Positions 44,386 to 47,000 of a stretch of 47,000 nucleotides of DNA are shown here, piece by piece; position 1 is the first letter of the stretch; every line of letters begins with the position of its first letter. The translations under genes were made by a program, and so were the position numbers. The notes under the pieces are model-generated. The model was not told the origin of the DNA. It saw only the letters and a program-made list of their open reading frames with translations, and searched no databases. This DNA is from Fragilariopsis cylindrus CCMP1102 (Eukaryota; Bacillariophyta; Bacillariophyceae; Bacillariales; Bacillariaceae): assembly GCA_900095095.1 (NCBI GenBank), contig FMBT01000095.1:1-47000 (forward strand), written 5' to 3'.

Positions 44386-45633
44386 ATGACTATAAAAGGA
44401 GGAGAATCCGGTGGTGCCAATTTGGTCGAAGAGGCTGCTGTTCAAACTAATGTAGCTAACAATGATGCGATGACGACGACCCCTCCAACCCACAGAACAA
44501 AATGAAACGAACGGCGAGTTGAACAATAACGATATAACGACGATAACGACGACGACGACAATAACAGTAACGACGCTTTTCGACAACGAAAAATACAACA
44601 CTGGAAGGATTCTGACTTTGCTGTTGGATGTGTTAATGTAACCTGGAAAGATGATCAGCCGTCATGGTTTCGTCGTAACAGTAATAATGATGGTTATGGC
44701 AGTGATAATGGCTATCATAATAATAATAGTAATCGTAATGCTAACAATCAGTATGCAATTTCCGCAATAGTTTGGGGATGTTTAGGTGTTGGACGGGTTG
44801 GTAATATGTCAATTCTTGCACAAACTACAGAAAATTATGATGAAGAAGTTATAGACAATGAAACCGGACAAGTGATAATTAGGAATAAAACACGGCCCAA
44901 ATTATTATGGGTAATGGGCCCGTATTGGACAGTAAAATATTCATAACATTCCACTTATAATGGTGTTTCTGGTTGGATATGTTATTCTAGAGTATCAAAA
45001 TCACATCTTGCTATTATCATAACATGGTCGATTGGAACATTTTATTGATTATTTCATTATGTATGATATCATGCTGTAATCCTGGTATATTGTATAGGCA
45101 TGCACAAGCACCAACACCAAATAATAATAATAATAATAATACCGATGACATAGAAGCAGAAGATTGGAGATGGAATGATCAAGCAAGGACCTACAGACCA
45201 TCAGATGCAAAATTTGATTCGGAATGTCAAGTAGTTGTAGAAGGATTTGATCATACGTAAGTAGTACGTGTATAGTGTTCCTCGAGTATAGTACACACAA
45301 GTCAGTCAAGTCAGTTATATGAATACAGTATACAACAAGATAATGACAAATCAAATAATCATGGATCATGTTTTGTGTTGCTAACTATGAAAAACTTCAA
45401 ACGACTAATCGCCTATTACTCTCTTTTTGCGTTCATTTCTTTTTTTAAAATCTCTTCACTTTTATTTAAATTTTCTGTAATGAATACAACAATATAGTTG
45501 CCCATGGACTGGTACAGCAATTGGATCAAAGAATATGGTTTGGTTCAAGATATTTGTATCTATGGTTTGTATAATGCTTGTTTATACTGTGCTTTTGGCT
45601 ATGTTTTCCAGCCTTTTCAATCCATTCAAGTAA
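44386..45633 (+). CDS. DHHC-like paralogue with DHTC motif (copy B), frame-broken
   Basis: A divergently transcribed homologue of the 43948 gene. Matching blocks are GCLGVGRVGNMSILAQTTEN (versus SVLGAGRIGNMAILKQSTEW), MGPYWTV, CCNPGILYRHAQ (DPG becomes NPG), DWRWNDQARTYRPSDAKF and VVVEGFDHT. After the intron 45257-45497 comes CPWTGTAIGSKNMVWFKIF. This intron splits DHT from C at the same codon and phase as in copy A. It also ends soon after one further helix (MVCIMLVYTVLLAMFSSLF). The start is the ATG at 44386 followed by a Gly/Thr/Asn-rich leader. The frame changes at several points: about 44500, 44560, 44943, 44985 and 45045, the last in a T run. It lacks the four upstream introns of copy A. 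Confidence 0.7.
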
Positions 45634-45950
45634 TTAATTCTGAGATAAATGAATAAATGCCATGATAATATGATATATCTGATCAAATCAATGATAGAAC
45701 TATAGTGAAGATTCTGTTAGAAAATATTCTGTAATTTATTATAGCATAGCGTCAATTAGAATATACATCATAATATACAAAACAGTGGTACTATGCATCA
45801 TGGTGTGTGAGTGTGTGTGGGTTCACAAAACTAGCACAATGAGACAGTACAAAAAGAAATTTTCATTTTTATCCACGTATGAGCAAAATTGAGGGCTGCG
45901 AATGCCTTTAAATTTTAATAAATTTCTCAAATGACCGCATACCTCTACTT
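45634..45950. other. Intergenic, nothing recognised
   Basis: AT-rich 3' flank of copy B; a short GT-rich tract near 45803-45819. No gene is visible. Confidence 0.3.
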
Positions 45951-47000
45951 ATGTTACGTTATGGAAGGAAGCGAAGTAAACGGACGTCAAGTAACACAAA
46001 CCCATTCATTGCCATCGATATATTTGAACGAAAAACTGACTTCAAAGTGCAATTCATACAATACTTCATTTTGATATATATTTGTAATCATGCGGTGTTC
46101 TCACTGTTCCTTTTAACGATCCTTAGTACGACGGTATTAATCAATGCAGTAAACAAGCTGCTGCCGATGCCGATATCCGAAGGAGTCTTCGTATCCACCA
46201 TAGAAATAATATAATGATAATAATAACAATATTCGTCGTATCCAAGACGAATCGTCAGATTTCGAAGATAGTACCCCAGCGCCGGAACCAATTAAAGAAG
46301 ACGAAAAAGAAGAAGAAACGGTTGACGAAACAAACAACGACGAGCGTAATGACGATGGAGAAGATACGAGTGCGCTGGATTCAAACACTTCTGTAGAGGC
46401 AGAGGGTGAAAATGAAAGCGAAGGCACAAACCAGGGAAATGACGATGGAGATGATACAAGTGCGTTAGATTCAAACTCTTCTGCAGAGAAAGGAGAGGAT
46501 GAGCAAGAATCTGAGATCGGTGCTCCAGTCGAAAGTCCAGTTCTTCTCCCGTCGAATCGGAATCTTCTTTTGACTCTCCAGTCGAAAGTCCAGTTTCTTC
46601 TCCTGCGAATCGGAATCCGTTGATAGCCAGTCGATGCTCCAGTTTCTTCTCCCGTCGAATCGGAAGCCGTTGACAGTCCAGTCGATGCTCCTATTTCTTC
46701 TCCCGTCGAATCGGAATCCGTTGATAGTCCAGTCGATGCTCCCGTTCTTCTCCCGTTGAATCGGAAAGCTTGACAGTCCAGTCGATGCTCCTGTTTCTTC
46801 TCCCGTGACTCTTCATTTGACAGTCCAGTCGATTCACCAGTTTCCACATCTACAGAAACACCTACATACAACCCTACAAGATACAAAGAGCCTAGTTCTC
46901 CTAGTTTGGAGTATGAACCTCCAACAGCTGGACCTATGGCACCAACTCAGCGTCCTACAAGAACTTATACTTCCAGTGATGATGATCCACTTAAAAATGA
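45951..47000 (+). CDS. Partial repetitive acidic/Ser-Pro-rich secreted-type protein, frame-broken
   Basis: The coding signal runs off the right edge. A hydrophobic stretch (HAVFSLFLLTILSTTVLINA, about 46088-46147) may be a signal peptide, but the true start is unclear. After a frame change comes DSSDFEDSTPAPEPIKEDEK. Two copies of an acidic unit follow (NDDGEDTSALDSNTSVEAEG and NDDGDDTSALDSNSSAEKGE). From about 46515 a 48-nt unit repeats about five times, encoding DSPVDAPVSSPVESES-type peptides with several frame slips. The end is Pro/Thr-rich (FDSPVDSPVSTSTETPTYNP, PTAGPMAPTQRPTRTY). Thr/Pro- and Ser-rich repeats are common in diatom cell-surface proteins, so an extracellular or frustule-associated role is a guess. 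Confidence 0.55.

Overview
The window looks like nuclear DNA of a diatom (photosynthetic stramenopile). It is AT-rich, with short spliceosomal introns (about 100-300 nt, GT-AG) and long Gln/Asn/Ser/Asp tracts. A 23971-25601 gene carries the diatom-expanded DUF6824 domain (NDVLFGRG...NHPGN). Several precursors start with a signal peptide followed by an ASAF-like plastid-import motif. There is also a PGRL1 homologue and a Der1-like protein with a signal peptide. I cannot name the species.

Layout. 1-6 kb: a partial DUSP-domain gene running off the left edge, a low-complexity hypothetical gene, a rearranged phosphate acetyltransferase (pta) remnant, and a Gln-rich membrane protein. 6-18 kb: an MST/Hippo-like STE20 kinase, a retroelement remnant, an acidic unknown protein, COQ4 (ubiquinone), PEX14 (peroxisome import) with a C-terminal PUB domain, and a plastid-type nucleoredoxin-like protein. 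18-26 kb: a DENN-ENTH fusion protein, a 2.2 kb gene-free stretch, and the DUF6824 regulator. 26-33 kb: a coiled-coil/GOLD protein, a plastid-type atypical SDR, a signal-peptide derlin (SELMA candidate), and a DUF2993/LmeA-like protein. 33-40 kb: a GTPBP1/2-like GTPase, a Qc-SNARE of the syntaxin-6/SYP61 type, and PGRL1. 40-42 kb: two non-autonomous DNA-transposon-like elements. 42-46 kb: a head-to-head pair of DHHC-like paralogues whose motif reads DHTC. 46-47 kb: the start of a repetitive secreted-type protein cut by the right edge.

Themes. Membrane traffic is well represented (DENN-ENTH, Qc-SNARE, GOLD, DHHC-like), as is organelle biology: plastid (PGRL1, SDR, Trx-like, derlin), peroxisome (PEX14) and mitochondrion (COQ4). 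Nothing suggests an operon or a single pathway cluster. Many genes are oriented divergently across 400-600 bp intergenic regions.

Major caveat: most genes are interrupted by one-base frame breaks. Many sit in homopolymers and look like missing bases, so uncorrected long-read error is the simplest explanation. Gene models are therefore given as whole spans with introns and frame breaks noted. The pta locus differs because it also shows inversion and loss of sequence.
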